A stretch of DNA of 38,169 bases. It comes from Chara braunii (taxonomy: Eukaryota > Streptophyta > Charophyceae > Charales > Characeae). The notes below the pieces were generated by a model. That model was not told where the DNA came from. It worked only from the letters and a program-made list of their open reading frames with translations, and ran no database searches. Positions 1 to 10,912 of this stretch are shown in pieces (within the stretch, counting starts at the first letter, position 1; the number at the start of each line of letters is the position of its first letter). The stretch spans positions 1,669,991 through 1,708,159 of the forward strand of contig BFEA01000312.1 of NCBI GenBank assembly GCA_003427395.1, read 5' to 3'. Both the position numbers and the translations under genes were made by a program.

Positions 1-260
1 TTTTTCAAACCTACACAAAGTCAATTACACATGTCTTTCTCTTCTAGACATCTTACCAGGCCTTTCTCAAGCCCAAGCAAAGTCAATTACACATGTCTTT
101 CTCTTCCGGACATTTTGTCGGACCTTTCGCACACCTAAGCAAAATCAATTACACATGTTTTTCTCTTCTGGACATCTTGCCAGGCCTTTCACAAGCCCAC
201 ACAAAGTCAATTACCCATGTCTTTCTCGAACTCATGGTAACCTTATCCTTTTGCACGTTT
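1..260. repeat. 62-bp tandem repeat, about 3.5 copies
   Basis: The phrase AARTCAATTACMCATGT recurs at about 17, 79, 141 and 203, an exact 62-bp period. Each copy is followed by a TCTTTCTCTT...GACAT segment and CCAGGCCTTTC or a variant. Copies differ by scattered substitutions. The array starts at or before the window edge. Stops occur in most frames and no coding role is visible. Confidence 0.85.
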
Positions 261-1363
261 TTTCATCGGTAGATGACACGTCTTCCCTCCACTCAAAATG
301 CGATGTCCCCATCGCACGACTGATTCTCACTTGGAGGTATACTGACCTTGCCCTGCCAACTAAGTAGACGGATGCCAGCCCATCAGCCCCCAAAAGGAAG
401 GGTGATCAGTCCTCCTCCGCTGATAACTCACCTCATCCTCTGCTCTAGTCCGGCGGCCACTTCTTTTGAGATGGGCATTGTCATTGAGGTGCCTCCTCGC
501 ATCTGACAGGCAGGTCCAGTCCACGCCTCCCAGGACCTCATCATACCACAAGTGGCCCCCTCGCGAATCGTTCCTCCCAAGTGGTATTTTCTTGGATCCG
601 GCCTGTTCCTTTCAAGAGAGTTGGGGCTCTCTATTAGTCTGCGAGTGCAGTTACGAAGACCTCGCGGTTAGTCTCGGAACGGTTGTAATGATCCGGCAGG
701 GTGGTGTCACTCACCCTGTGGTGGGTGCGGACTCCACCCGGTACCTCGCCCGACCCCTCCATTTGGACATTGCTGCTCAACTTAATGTGAGCAGCCTTGG
801 TCCATCCCAAGCGGCCATGCTGCCCCTCTACGGTATGGCGTGTGATTGGGGAGAGCAAATGAGACTAAGGTAAAGAATAGCTCCACGCCCGTTTAGCTCC
901 ACGCCCTTGACGTTTAGGTTCTCAACATGAGGCGAAGTTTGAACTCCCCGACTAGAGTTTTTTGTCGGAGTTAGTTCCGGACGACGAACACCAGTCAAAG
1001 AGAAAAATGCCTTGGTCCGTTAACCCTTATCCTTCCTTATGAGGAATAGGTCGCGTTGAGACTTTTCCCTTGACGGGTAGAGGCCCTGAGGTCGCGGTGC
1101 ATACACCGGTATCCCCCTCCTACTGAGGCCTGAGACTAGAAAAAAGCAAAATCTTCCAATGCAAATTCCATGCCTTTTCCAATCTGCCTAGGGGCCCCTG
1201 ATATGCAATGCAATTTTCAATCCTCAAGCAATTCCTGAATGCCAATTTTAGATCTCTCATGCTCAATCCATCTCACTCAGCCATGCAAGGGGACCCTAGT
1301 AACAATTTCAAAGAATGACCCTTATCAGGGGTCATTCCGAATAACCTGGTTAGGGTTATTATT
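261..1363. other. Unassigned sequence, no gene recognised
   Basis: Short open frames exist on both strands (longest about 135 codons at 466-873), but none shows a recognisable domain and they overlap each other antisense. Composition is mixed and there is no long repeat. It may be degenerate retroelement sequence downstream of the integrase end found at 3469, since that element reads right to left. Confidence 0.4.
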
Positions 1364-1490
1364 TCCATTCTAGTCGAATGACCTGGTTAGGGTCATTCTT
1401 ATCCATTTCAGTCGAACGACCTTGTCAGGGCTGTCCTTATCCATTCCAGTCGCACGGCCTTGTCAGGGCCGTCCTTATCCATTCCAATGT
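1364..1490. repeat. 38-bp tandem repeat with internal palindromes
   Basis: TCCATTYYAGTCG starts at 1364, 1402 and 1440, with a fourth partial start at 1478, giving a 38-bp period. Each unit carries an imperfect inverted repeat of the type GACCTNGTNAGGGTC. A related palindromic segment lies just upstream (about 1315-1355). Confidence 0.75.
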
Positions 1491-3468
1491 TAGCGCCCGA
1501 GGGGGTGAGCCTTGAGGATACAGATCCCATCTTTCTCTCTGGGTTTAGAAGGTGACCATCTTTTGCAGTTTTATGTGTGCGGTTTCCTTTGTCCTTTCTT
1601 AATACAATTTACTATTTATGCATACATCCGACTTAGCGTCTAGTGCTCAAGTTGTGGCTTGCAACCCCAAGCAGCACTAGCCCACCCGACCGTTCAACCA
1701 TAGCGCAGGACAAGGGCACCCCCTATATTTTTACTCTTTCTGACCTCTCAGTTCTCGGCTATTTTCAGACTCATTCAGGACTCAGTTGGATTAGACTCCT
1801 AGGGAAGAGGTGTTTTTCATGCCTCTTTACCCATAGGTTTCCTAACCTCTCCTGTATTCTACCAACACTCAATGCCTTGCCTTGCTTGTCAATCCGAACT
1901 CATTGTTTCCTCTCAAAAACACAATCTTCATTCCATCCTAAGCTCACAATACAGCCATCCCCACCGGTCTCATCCCCATACCCCGTGTCCTCGTTTCTCA
2001 CATACTCTTTCGAAGGTAGCTTATCCAGGAAGTAGCTTTAGAGTGTTATCTTCTACTCACAGTTCTAGCTAGTCCTTATATCGCTCATTCCTGGCAACCT
2101 CATTCTACTATCCAAACTTCGTCATTCCAAATTTGTAAAAAAAAAGCACAATTCTTGTTCAGCGCTGATAACATCTACTCCCTCTTGTTGTCATGTGTCC
2201 CGTCTTGCTCGGTTCCTGACCCATCCCATCTTTCTGCTGACTTTTTAACTCCCAGGCCGGAGGCCAGGATTTCTTTCTTTCTCTTCGCAATGTCTCACAA
2301 CTCCATCTCACTGTAAAAGTCCAAAGGCGTGGCTGCCACCCTTGCCTCCATGAATTCCCTGACCTTGATAATCCAATCGTGCTTGATTACTATAAGTCAT
2401 TGCTCAAACCAATGACTGGGTGTTGGTCCAAACTCATCTTTCCATCTGAAGGATCCTTTGCGTGGCTGGTTCACAGAGAGTCGCTTCTCTTCTCCGGGCC
2501 TTGAGATCTCATCCCTCTCATCGCTGCTGCTAATCTCTATGACCTCTTGCACTTATTTCTCCCCGTCCACATTTTCCTCCGTCCGTACAGGGCTGAATTC
2601 ACCCGCGCAATTTTTCGGATTTAAGTTATAAAGAATTCCCGTTCCCTCTCATATCCTTCTCCAAAGTCCATATATCTCCCATCACAACTGGCGTGGCCGC
2701 TCCGCTCTTCATGCGGGCTCTCCCTTCCTTCTTCCCCTTCTTCGCACTTGTTGCTCATGTCCTGCCTCCCTTCTTTTCCCCTCATGCCAAGGTTCATGTT
2801 GCTCACATCCCTCGGCCCGCTCCTTGGAAGAGGCCCGAACCCTCTCTCCCATACTCGTTTTCTCCTCTTTGCTCTCACTCCCCGATGAGATGTATATCCC
2901 TTCTCCCTTTCTGAGAGAAGAGGACCCTTTACACACCTGTTTTCTCGCCCCTTAGCCCACTACATGTTTGGACAGGTACCCTATGTACAATTTTCTCTTT
3001 GCAGTCCTCCGCTCTCGGCTTGGTCCCGCTCCTCCCCCTTCGCTGGGCCTGTTGATCGCTCCGCTTGCCGAATTCCATTTTCACTTTTCTAAGGCTTCTT
3101 CCCTAATCCTGTAAAACAAAGCAACACCCACCGAGCCCCTGATACACACGTCCCCCCCAGTTTGGTAGGAAAATGTCATTTTTCCTATAGTGCTCCCGGT
3201 ATCCCTTGCGCAAAACCATTATTACACATCGCCCCTTCATACAGATGTCGTAGTTGTAATGATCCCATTATTTCTTTTAAAAAACTATGGTACAATGCTT
3301 CCGGTAGCCTTTCCCATTACCACAAAAACCATCGATACAAAAGCCCCAAGGCATCCCGCCTCCCTTTTGCAATCAGCCCAAGCCATTGTCCTCCTCCAAA
3401 AAAAACAAGTTCCACATACGTAGTCAGAGACAATACATAGTGTGGGCAAGGCTGCCGTCAGTTTCTTA
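1491..3468. other. Pyrimidine-rich region, possible 3' UTR/LTR of the minus-strand Ty3/gypsy element
   Basis: No gene is recognised. The plus strand is pyrimidine-rich, especially 2260-2900, so the minus strand gives purine-rich frames coding Arg/Lys/Glu-rich stretches with no domain. It lies immediately 3' (minus sense) of the integrase end, where a polypurine tract and 3' LTR would be expected. I could not find LTR borders or a second copy at the other end of the element, so this assignment rests on position only. Confidence 0.3.
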
Positions 3469-3846
3469 GCTTGTAGACTCCTCAATTTCCTTATCCTCGG
3501 CCTCCTGAACCCATTATTCCACTAGGTCCCGACTTAGAAACCTGACCAATCGTTGCCCTGGGAAGGGTCTCTTCAAAGGCTTCAATCCAGTTTCATCAAA
3601 ATCTTCCAATTCGAAGGTGTTCAGTCCCACCCCCTTAGCGATCCGGTAGGGGCCTTTGAACCTCCTCCCCAGTTGCCCTGACTAGGTGCTTTCTAGTGCC
3701 GAGTTTCTTACCAATACTGTCTCTCTCACCTGAAGTGGCCCCTTTCAGATATTCTTAACTTGGTCCCACCTTGTTTTGTCCCTCATCCTGCTGTTTAGTA
3801 CCCGGTTTTCATTATCTTTCATGACCTCCTCGTTTCTAAGGACTTG
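3469..3846 (-). pseudogene. Ty3/gypsy integrase, C-terminal domain (GPY/F-like module), broken
   Basis: Translated on the minus strand, this segment reads as the end of a gypsy integrase: a charged helix (MRDKTRWDQVKN), then an SH3-like part containing VRETVLVRNSALES, RRFKGPYRIAKGV and LNTFELEDFD, i.e. the GPY motif with its flanking strands. Integrases of this family use this domain for DNA binding. Three in-frame stops interrupt it: two before the GPY motif, and a TAA at 3514-3516 after which an acidic tail runs to a TAA at 3466-3468. The N-terminal side stops abruptly at 3846. Its protein continuation is found in frame at 11547 and below, so I read it as the far half of the same integrase, split by the 3847-11544 block. 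A separate solo fragment of the same family is the alternative. Confidence 0.75.
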
Positions 3847-5000
3847 TTGACATCGCGCTGTCGAGCGCAACGGTCCCCGCTGGGGGAACCTTCCCGACCG
3901 CGTAATGCAGGATTGGCAAGTCGCTTCACGAAAAGGAAAGCGGCGAAGCCGCTCTGGCCGAGTGCACTAACTATACCTCCATCGAGTCCCTACGACAGGA
4001 CAGGGTCCCGCGAGGTACAACTTACCTCCACCCGTGGGAGCTGTCACCATTCCTTGGGTGGGCGTATCCCCGCTGAGCTACTGAACCACTCGTGAAAGTT
4101 TTTACTTGCAATCACGGAGGTGGCCCAGGCGAGGGCGTTTCTCGTATGCTGCAACATAGAGGGTACGCGCGGTCCACACCTAGCTCGGACCCGTACACGA
4201 ACCGTCATGTTAGGGCGCTGATTTCCCACGTGCGGTTCAGCGTCGGTCGACTAGGACATCATAGCTCAACCACGTGATATGCAATAAAACGAACGAACCC
4301 AGACAAACAAATAAGCCTAGTTCTTTTTCATACGTCCTGACCCATAACTTAGAAATGCCTTTGTGTTTGAGCGGAACACACACAAAGTTGCATAAAGAGA
4401 ATGCAACCGCCAAGGGAATCATAACGCTCAGTCATGTGTACTCAGTTGATCTGCTATCATGGTGACGCTTCATGCGTTACCCACATTCGTGCACCTTCTC
4501 ATGGGTTTCGGGGTTGAGTACGACACTCAATTGTCGAAAGCAAAATATCGTGAAGGGTTCTTCCTTCACGATATTGCACGGCTGAAGGATAAGTCGTGCG
4601 GCCCTTCCGGCGCCCCTGTCTTTTAGGCAGTGGGTGACCATAAGTAAGAGGCGTAGGTCCGGCTCAAGGGGAAAACCCTTTTGTGCTGAACCAGAGTTTG
4701 GGATGTCCTGGACAAGGACCTGGAATTTTAGGCTCAGTCCGACTAATAATTTAAAAGACAAAACCCATTTTGAGATGAAATTCGCTCGTCCTTCCACTGA
4801 GGGAAGACACTATGAGAAGTCACGGGTTGGCGAGTAATTCGCCATACCCAAACTAAGTCTCGGCCCAAACAAGGGTCGAGCGTTAAACCTTGTGCTCGAC
4901 TTCTCCTGCCTGCTCGCTAAATGCGTGCGACAATAGCAAAATAAGAAAAAGAAAAGGACGAGTCTCGGGGGAAATCAGGGAGAGTCATTCTCACAGCCAT
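3847..5000. other. GC-rich segment with group II intron-like secondary structure, possibly organelle-derived
   Basis: Composition and texture change sharply at 3847. A compact hairpin at 4199-4238 pairs GAACCG with CGGTTC, then CATGT with ACGTG, then GGG with CCC, with short bulges between the helices. This resembles a domain V-like fold of organelle group II introns, although the loop is longer than the canonical 34-nt form and the orientation is ambiguous. No exon or intron-encoded protein was identified. The organelle origin is inference from general appearance only. Confidence 0.3.
4544..4575. repeat. Perfect 13-bp stem, 6-nt loop hairpin
   Basis: AATATCGTGAAGG at 4544-4556 is the exact reverse complement of CCTTCACGATATT at 4563-4575, with loop GTTCTT. 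No T-run follows on either strand, so a bacterial-type terminator is not supported. Such stems are common in organelle intergenic DNA. Confidence 0.85.
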
Positions 5001-5540
5001 AGTTGAACCTTGTCACTCACACCCTACACTCATTCATCCATATCACTCTCAAATCTAGGAGCGAGTCCTCTCTCCCAAACATACCTGCACACACATGAAA
5101 CCCAATGAAGATTCACATCCAAAATGCCACAAAACGTGGTCAACCCCCTTGCTCTCAGGTTCATGTCCTACACGCCCCTTTTCGACCCCCATTTGACAAA
5201 GGTATGCCCGACCGATCCATTTTACACAACTTTTGCATGACCATTCAAGAGAGACTCCAAGGATAGGTTATCGTTCATACGAAAATGCCTTTCGCCTACA
5301 GCGTCTCAGACATTTGGGCGTGGGTATCACACTGGGTAGGAGTTGAGTCGCAAACCGACCTGCTATCAAACTGATACCTGAAGTTGATGAAGCTCAAGAC
5401 TTCGAAGAACACTTGCAGGTAGCAATGACCTGCGTCACAAAGATCGAGACAGGCATCGCCTATCGAGTTAATGGAGTTCAACCCCGTATTTGCACTTAAG
5501 CTACTTATTAGTAGCGTCCGGTAACGGTGTGAAAATCTTG
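5001..5540. other. No feature recognised
   Basis: Mixed-composition sequence without long open frames, repeats or RNA-gene signatures that I can support. Confidence 0.4.
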
Positions 5541-5860
5541 AAAATTTCGGCAGCACTTCCTTTACGAAAGTGTGCTCGCAGAATATTTACTATACCAAAT
5601 CTCAAAAGAAAAACTCGTGACTCTGAAAATATATGAAAATAAGCTAACTCTTTGGTTTCAGTAGAAATTTCAGCAGCCATTCCTTTAGAAAGGAAGACTT
5701 CCAAAATTCTTACTGTCTCCGAAGACTAAATTGTATCCTATCCTAGTTGACATCCCTGAAACTTGACTAACTTTGAGTATTAGTAGAAATTTTGGCAGCA
5801 TCTTCTCTAAGGAAAAGAGGCTCCCATAACTTCTACTAACTCAGAGGCGAGCCAATATTC
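5541..5860. repeat. Degenerate tandem repeat, about 122-bp unit, three copies
   Basis: AGAAATTTCAGCAGC-like cores occur near 5541, 5663 and 5784. Each is followed by CTTCCTTTA or similar and then a run ending in TTACTA or TCTACTA. Units are strongly diverged. No coding meaning is apparent. Confidence 0.6.
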
Positions 5861-6245
5861 GAAAAAAAAAAATCATGCATGAAAAGACAAATGCGAAAAC
5901 AAAAAGTAAACATGTACCTACCTATCGCTCAAGCATAAGGCCAGCACTAACAGACGACCCTACTATGCTGAAAACAGACAGATCCTGAACAAAAAACAAG
6001 TCATTGCCAACAAGCATGTCATGTTCACAACGCATTCAACCAATTTAAAACAAGGGTTCGTTCATCCAAAGTTTTTATCTCTCGTTTGTCCTGATCACAA
6101 AACATTAGTCCTGTATCTTACCTAGTTAATTAACTTTTCGAGTTGTTCTTAGTCAACCCCATGCAATCACTAACATACTTAGCCATGACTATTCTCACAA
6201 GGAGAAGAGTCAGACCTTTGTCAACAAGCAAAACTGACTCACTTA
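5861..6245. other. No feature recognised
   Basis: AT-leaning sequence with no long frame. It leads directly into the minisatellite at 6246. Confidence 0.4.
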
Positions 6246-6545
6246 GCAAAGCGACCGGATCGATCAGGAGGACCTCATCTCCAACCTCATTTCAATGTTT
6301 TGGGTAAACAACAAAGCGACCGGATTAGTATGAAGGACCTGATTACCAGCCCCATTTCAATGTCTTAGGGAAACAGTAAAGCGACCGGATCAGTCTGAAG
6401 GACCTCATTTCCAGCCCCATTTCAATGTCTTAAACAAATAGCAAAGCGACCGAATCAGTCTGAAGGACCTCATCTCCAACCTCATTTCAATATCTTAGAC
6501 AAACAGCAAAGCGAGAGGTCCTGACCCCGCCCTGTCTCAATATCT
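6246..6545. repeat. 65-bp minisatellite, about 4.5 copies
   Basis: GCAAAGCGACCGGATC or close variants begin near 6246, 6311, 6376, 6441 and 6506, spaced exactly 65 bp. Each unit contains GAAGGACCT, CCAACCTCATTTCAATGTC and a short AAACA tail. The GCAAAGCG start is shared with the 49-bp array that follows, so the two arrays are related. Confidence 0.9.
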
Positions 6546-7290
6546 AAGCAATTAGCAAAGCGGCAGGTCGTGACCCCGCCCCCAGCGCCGCGTCTCAATG
6601 TCCACGCAATCAGCAAAGCGGCAGGTCCTGACCCCGCCCCGTCTCAATGTCCAAGCAATCAACAAAGCGGCAGGTCCTGACCCCGCCCCGTCTCAATGTC
6701 CAAGAAATCAACAAAGCGGCAGGTCCTGACCCCGCCCCGTCTCAATGTCCAAGAAATCAGCAAAGCGGCACGTCCTGACCCCGCGACGCCTCAATGTCCA
6801 AGCAATCAGCAAAGTGGTAGGTCCTGACCCCGCCCCGTCTCAATGTCCAAGCAATCAGCAAAGCGGCAGGTCCTGACCCCGCCCNCCCCGCCCCGTCTCA
6901 ATGTCCAAGCAATCAGCAAAGCGGTAAGTCCTGACCCCGCCCCNTCTCAATGTCCAAGCAATCAGCAAAGCGGCAGGTCATGACCCCGCCCCGTCTCAAT
7001 GTCCAAGCAATCAGCAAAGCAGCAGGTCTTTACCCCGCCCTGTCTCAATGTCCAAGCAATCAGCAAAGCGGCAGGTCCAGACCCCGCCCCGTCTCAATGT
7101 CCAAGCAATCAACAAAGTGGAAGGTCCTGACCCCGCCCCATCTCAATGTCCAAGCAATCAACAAAGCGGCACGTCTTGACCCCTCCCCGTCCCAATGTCC
7201 AAGCAATCAGCAAAGCAGCATGTCCTGACCTCGCCCCGTCTCAATGTCCAAGCAATCAGCAAGGCAGCGGGTCGGTCAGAAGACCTCGTC
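6546..7290. repeat. 49-bp minisatellite, about 15 copies
   Basis: The unit is AGCAAAGCGGCAGGTCCTGA followed by CCCCGCCCCGTCTCAATGTC and CAAGCAATC. Most copies differ by one to three bases. Two N bases and a duplicated CCCCGCCC stretch occur near 6880-6945. The units look like a shortened derivative of the preceding 65-bp repeat, having lost the GACCGGATC...GAAGGACCT part. There are no unique spacers between copies. Confidence 0.95.
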
Positions 7291-8112
7291 TTCAGCCCCA
7301 TTCAGATCATCGCATGCAAACATTGTGATCTTTACCACAGGCAGATGACTTAATACGCATACTAAATTCCCCTTCCGATTCAGTTAGAGTCCTAAAAAAG
7401 AAGACAAACATATACGCAAGTCAAAGTCAAACAGACCAAACACCGGGTTCATATAGATAAGGGGTTTATTGGGATTCTAATGGTATAGTGTCGGCCTACC
7501 TCTGAGTTCCGTGCCTCCAGAGTCCCGCCTGGGCTCCGACAGAGCTCTTGCAATCGGTGGGTCAACCTCCCACAAAGGCCTTGATGTGGTCCTACGGGTT
7601 GCAATCCTGCCTGCAGCCTTCCTCTCTGAACACAGACTAGACTTAGAATAAGAAGGATAAAAGAAGAGAGATTAGACGCTCGAGATACGATGAGAGGGCC
7701 TTGGTGCCTTCAGATCCTGAGGGCCCCGCAATGGCGGCCAAAAGCGCAAAGTAACAACTCTTGTCTCGCCTCCAAGTTGCCGTTGTACACCCATTGCAGA
7801 GCCTGACCAACCCCTTAGGGTCTCGGTGTCTAGCCCCTGATAGAACAGCCTGTACGCAGTCTAGAAGGGTTGTGTTCGAATAGAGTACCCCTCTGAATTC
7901 TATTCGAGCGCAGGTGTAAACGCAGCAATACGCAACAGCAAAGCTCAACAACAAGGTTCTTTAATGCAAGCCTTTATCCGACGGTAACAATGCTCATCTT
8001 TGTTAGGAGCAGGCAAGTCTACCCCAGTGGCTGACCTCTTGTGTGAGTTACACACCGTCCAACAGGTTAGTCTTCAGTACTCCGCTGATCTCGAGCTACT
8101 TCCTGCGACCGT
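7291..8112. other. No gene recognised; small inverted repeat near 7878-7907
   Basis: Mixed sequence without a recognisable domain. CGAATAGA and TCTATTCG form a short stem around an ACCCCTCTGAA-type loop. A 103-codon minus-strand frame at 7643-7954 has no motif I can name. Confidence 0.35.
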
Positions 8113-8625
8113 GTGAACATGCACAGTCCAACATGTAAGTTCACAGTCCGCTGCTGGTCCCACGACGCTCCCTCAAACAGTCTGAGCATGCATAGTCCAA
8201 CAGGTAAGTTCACAGTCCGCTGCTGGTCTCACGCCACCTCAGACTGTCTGAGCATGCACAGTCCAATGGGTAAGTTCACAGTTCACTGTTACTCTCACGC
8301 CGCTCCCTCAGAGACTGTCTGAGCATGCATAGTCCAACAGGTAAGTTCAGAGTCCGCTGCTGGTCTCACGCCGCTCCCTCAGACTGTCTGAGCATGCATA
8401 GTCCAACAGGTAAGTTCGCAGTCCGCTGCTGGTGTCACGTCACTCCCTCAGACTGTTTGAGCAGGCACAGTCCAACAGTAAGTTCACTGCCTACTGCTGG
8501 TCTCAGGTTGCGCCCTCAGACTGTCTGAGGATGCACAGTCCAACGGGTAAGTCCAGAGTTCGCTGCTACTCTCACACCGCTCCCTCAGACTGTCTGAGCA
8601 TGCATTGTCCGACAGGTAAGCCTCT
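8113..8625. repeat. 69-bp minisatellite, eight copies, each with a GTAAG splice-donor-like core
   Basis: GAGCATGCAYAGTCCAAC recurs near 8118, 8186, 8252, 8322, 8392, 8461, 8529 and 8598 (spacing 66-70 bp). Each copy is followed by RGGTAAGTTC or a close variant and then GTCCGCTGCTGGTCTCAC. Because most spacings are close to a multiple of three, a plus-strand frame stays open across several units (MHSPTGKFTVRCW-like repeats). There is no other sign of a gene. Confidence 0.93.
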
Positions 8626-10720
8626 ATTTTTCTCTCTCTCACCTTCGCACATGTCTGCGGATCATGGATCGATATTCGCCAAATGTGTAAAATGAGAATG
8701 AGTCTCCTGCTATAATACGGGCAGATTCATGCTTGTGATGGAGTGGCCATCCATAATCATCTATCTTACACAGAGCACGCGTGCTTACACATACGCACCT
8801 CTCACCTGTAGTTCCCTATAACAGTTGGAGCCTCTTATGTACAGATACTTTTAGTCACTAGCCTGGCCTAATCAACTCGCTGCAACGTGACAGTGGTGCA
8901 GGCTCTATGACCTCAAGCACGCATTTCCTTCAGGCCTAGCTTACCCGGAACGAATTTGATTGTAGCCAGAGTCACCATGCATTCGGAGAGCGGAGAGGAG
9001 GCAGCGACAAGCATCAACTTGATTGAAGAAAGCAGCTATTCGATGCAGAATGGGTACAACAAGCAAGCAACAAATATCACCCCATAATGAACGCGAGGGA
9101 AACAAACAATAATCTTGAACACAGCGAGGGAGGTCACAATTGTGATCACACTCCCTCTCTTCTGTTATTCCAATCCCCTCCTATTTCTCCTCTGCTCTCT
9201 CTCCCCCTCAAGCCCTCTCAATCTCTGTCCTTACCACTTGTTTGTATTTGGTCGTGCTAGCGGCCAGATTCCGTCAGTTGTAAAAAAAAAAAAGAAAAAA
9301 AAAAGGGTGAGGGAATGGAGGGACTATGCCTCGTTTGAGAGAAATAACGGGCTGCACCGACTGTGTAATCACAATCATTGCCCTCAAAGCCAACAATATG
9401 TACACGAGTTCGCATGACCACGAAGCGGAGAAGTAGAAGTAAACTATAAAGACATCGAAATTCAACTTCGGTGATGATTTCGACGAGATGGGATGCTCTT
9501 CACCACTATGAAGGACGGGCCCGAGCGAAGGAAGAACAGCCAATGAAACAACACCAGGATCTTTCACAAAATAACTTGGCTCCTTTCCTATCACTCAGTA
9601 AGCATACATAATGAATCTCCCACTAGAATATGGACAGATACATTATAATTATTCCCCCACGCAGCCTTGTCAGCTTATACCGGCGAAACCATTGCCACTT
9701 GATTCAGAACGTCAGGAAACCCCTATTTTGGTTCCTTGCTCGCTCGATTTCATTGAGAAATGAACGAGCTACACAATTTCCTCTCTTGTTTTCTCTCTTC
9801 CCTCCTTCGCCCAATTTTTTTACGCACATAATTTCTTTGCTAACTTTTCTTGTTTTACTTCCTTACCTAATCCGACCCCAGATCTGAGTACCAACCTCAA
9901 TCCCTCCTTTCATTTTCTCCCTCATTCTCGTCGTTCTCGCTAGTGTCCGCATTTGTTACCAACGCTACTCCACCGTTCGGCTCGTCCGAATGAAGACTCA
10001 CTCGATGAAGTCCAGCTACCCGGGAGAGACTCCACAGGCTTACTTTCAGCAGTCCCCCCACACGCCTACTTTCAGCAGTCTGTGGGTGGAACAACTGAGC
10101 TAGGTTTACGGGTGCTGGTCCCACATGCCTATTTTTCAACAGTCTGCGAATGTACCAGTTAAGCTATGCCTGCAGGTGCTGGTCCCACAGGCCTATTCAC
10201 ACTCAGATTTCTCACAGTAGATTGCGGTTGGCGGGTGGTGCACTTAAAAAGTGCCCCCGCCAGTCGGGTTTCTTCCGCTCCGTGGGCTATGCACCCACCG
10301 ACTCTCACGCATGTTGACCCCATCTATTCGAGCACCAAGACGGGTAAGATAAAGCAACTTTGTCACCCCGAATACGTAGGACCCCGAATGACACCGCTAA
10401 AAGAGATGTTTGCTCGAGGTTCTCGACTGCCGTGACGGCCACTCGTGGGGAGGTGTTTCAATCGATCCCTACTGTAATGCCGGTCACAACAGCCTATGCT
10501 GACATGCGCCTCACATACCGTCAAGGAGGTCGGTGATGCAGTCGCCTTCCATCCCCGTTGAGTGGGGATACACGACTTTTCTCCTTCCGCTTCGTCGCTC
10601 AACAATCTTCAAACGTTCTTTAACTCTCTTTTGAAGTTCTTTTCATCCGTCCTCGCGGTACTTCTTCTTCGTTGGTCCCGGAGCCAGTTTCCGGCCTGGT
10701 CAACAAACGAAAAAATGAAG
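8626..10720. other. No gene recognised; contains an approximately 80-bp degenerate direct repeat
   Basis: No supported coding region. An A-rich run interrupted by G sits at 9281-9305. Near 10070-10200 two diverged copies of AGTCTG...GAGCTA...GGTGCTGGTCCCACA...GCCTATT lie about 80 bp apart. Remaining frames are short and lack motifs. Confidence 0.4.

Positions 10721-10769
<49 letters not shown>
10721..10769 (+). repeat. 49-nt uninterrupted A-run
   Basis: A pure A tract directly follows GAAAAAATGAAG and ends at GGTAGTTCAAG. It could be the tail of a retroposed sequence on the plus strand, or the poly(T) end of the minus-strand SINE-like sequence that abuts it. Exact length is likely unstable. 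Confidence 0.95.
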
Positions 10770-10771
<2 letters not shown>

Positions 10772-10912
10772 TAGTTCAAGGGGGATAGTCCCTTAAGACC
10801 CTCGACCCCTTAGTCCTTGTTAGTGCTCCATCGCCGCTGCTGACCTCGAACCCCAAACCTGTCGCTTGAAAGTCCAGTACCGTAATTATTAGAACTAGGC
10901 CAAAGGCTATGC
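10770..10912 (-). mobile_element. tRNA-derived SINE-like element ending in poly(T)
   Basis: On the minus strand, TGGCCTAGTTC (plus 10892-10902) resembles a tRNA A box, and GGTTCGAGGTC (plus 10842-10852) resembles a B box (consensus GGTTCGANNCC). The spacing between them is tRNA-like. A CTGGACTTTCAAG stretch lies where the anticodon arm would be. The acceptor stem does not pair, so this is not a functional tRNA. About 70 nt of unrelated body follow, then the T-run complementary to 10721-10769. Some plant SINEs (Au type) end in poly(T). A chance match to the boxes remains possible. Confidence 0.35.

Noticed and set aside
1-3468. 3' LTR of the gypsy element
   Set aside because: The position is right, but I could not find matching sequence near the 5' side (beyond 20475), nor TG...CA borders, so no LTR is annotated.
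4544-4575. Bacterial rho-independent terminator
   Set aside because: A perfect stem but no T-run on either strand, and the region is not bacterial.
6546-7290. CRISPR-like array of regular 49-bp repeats
   Set aside because: There are no unique spacers; the whole unit repeats. The context is eukaryotic and no cas-like gene is present.
8113-8695. Repeat protein with MHSPTGKFTVRCW units
   Set aside because: The frame is broken by units of 66, 68 and 70 bp and there is no start context or non-repeat domain.
10770-10912. Functional tRNA gene on the minus strand
   Set aside because: A- and B-box-like sequences exist but the acceptor and anticodon stems do not pair.
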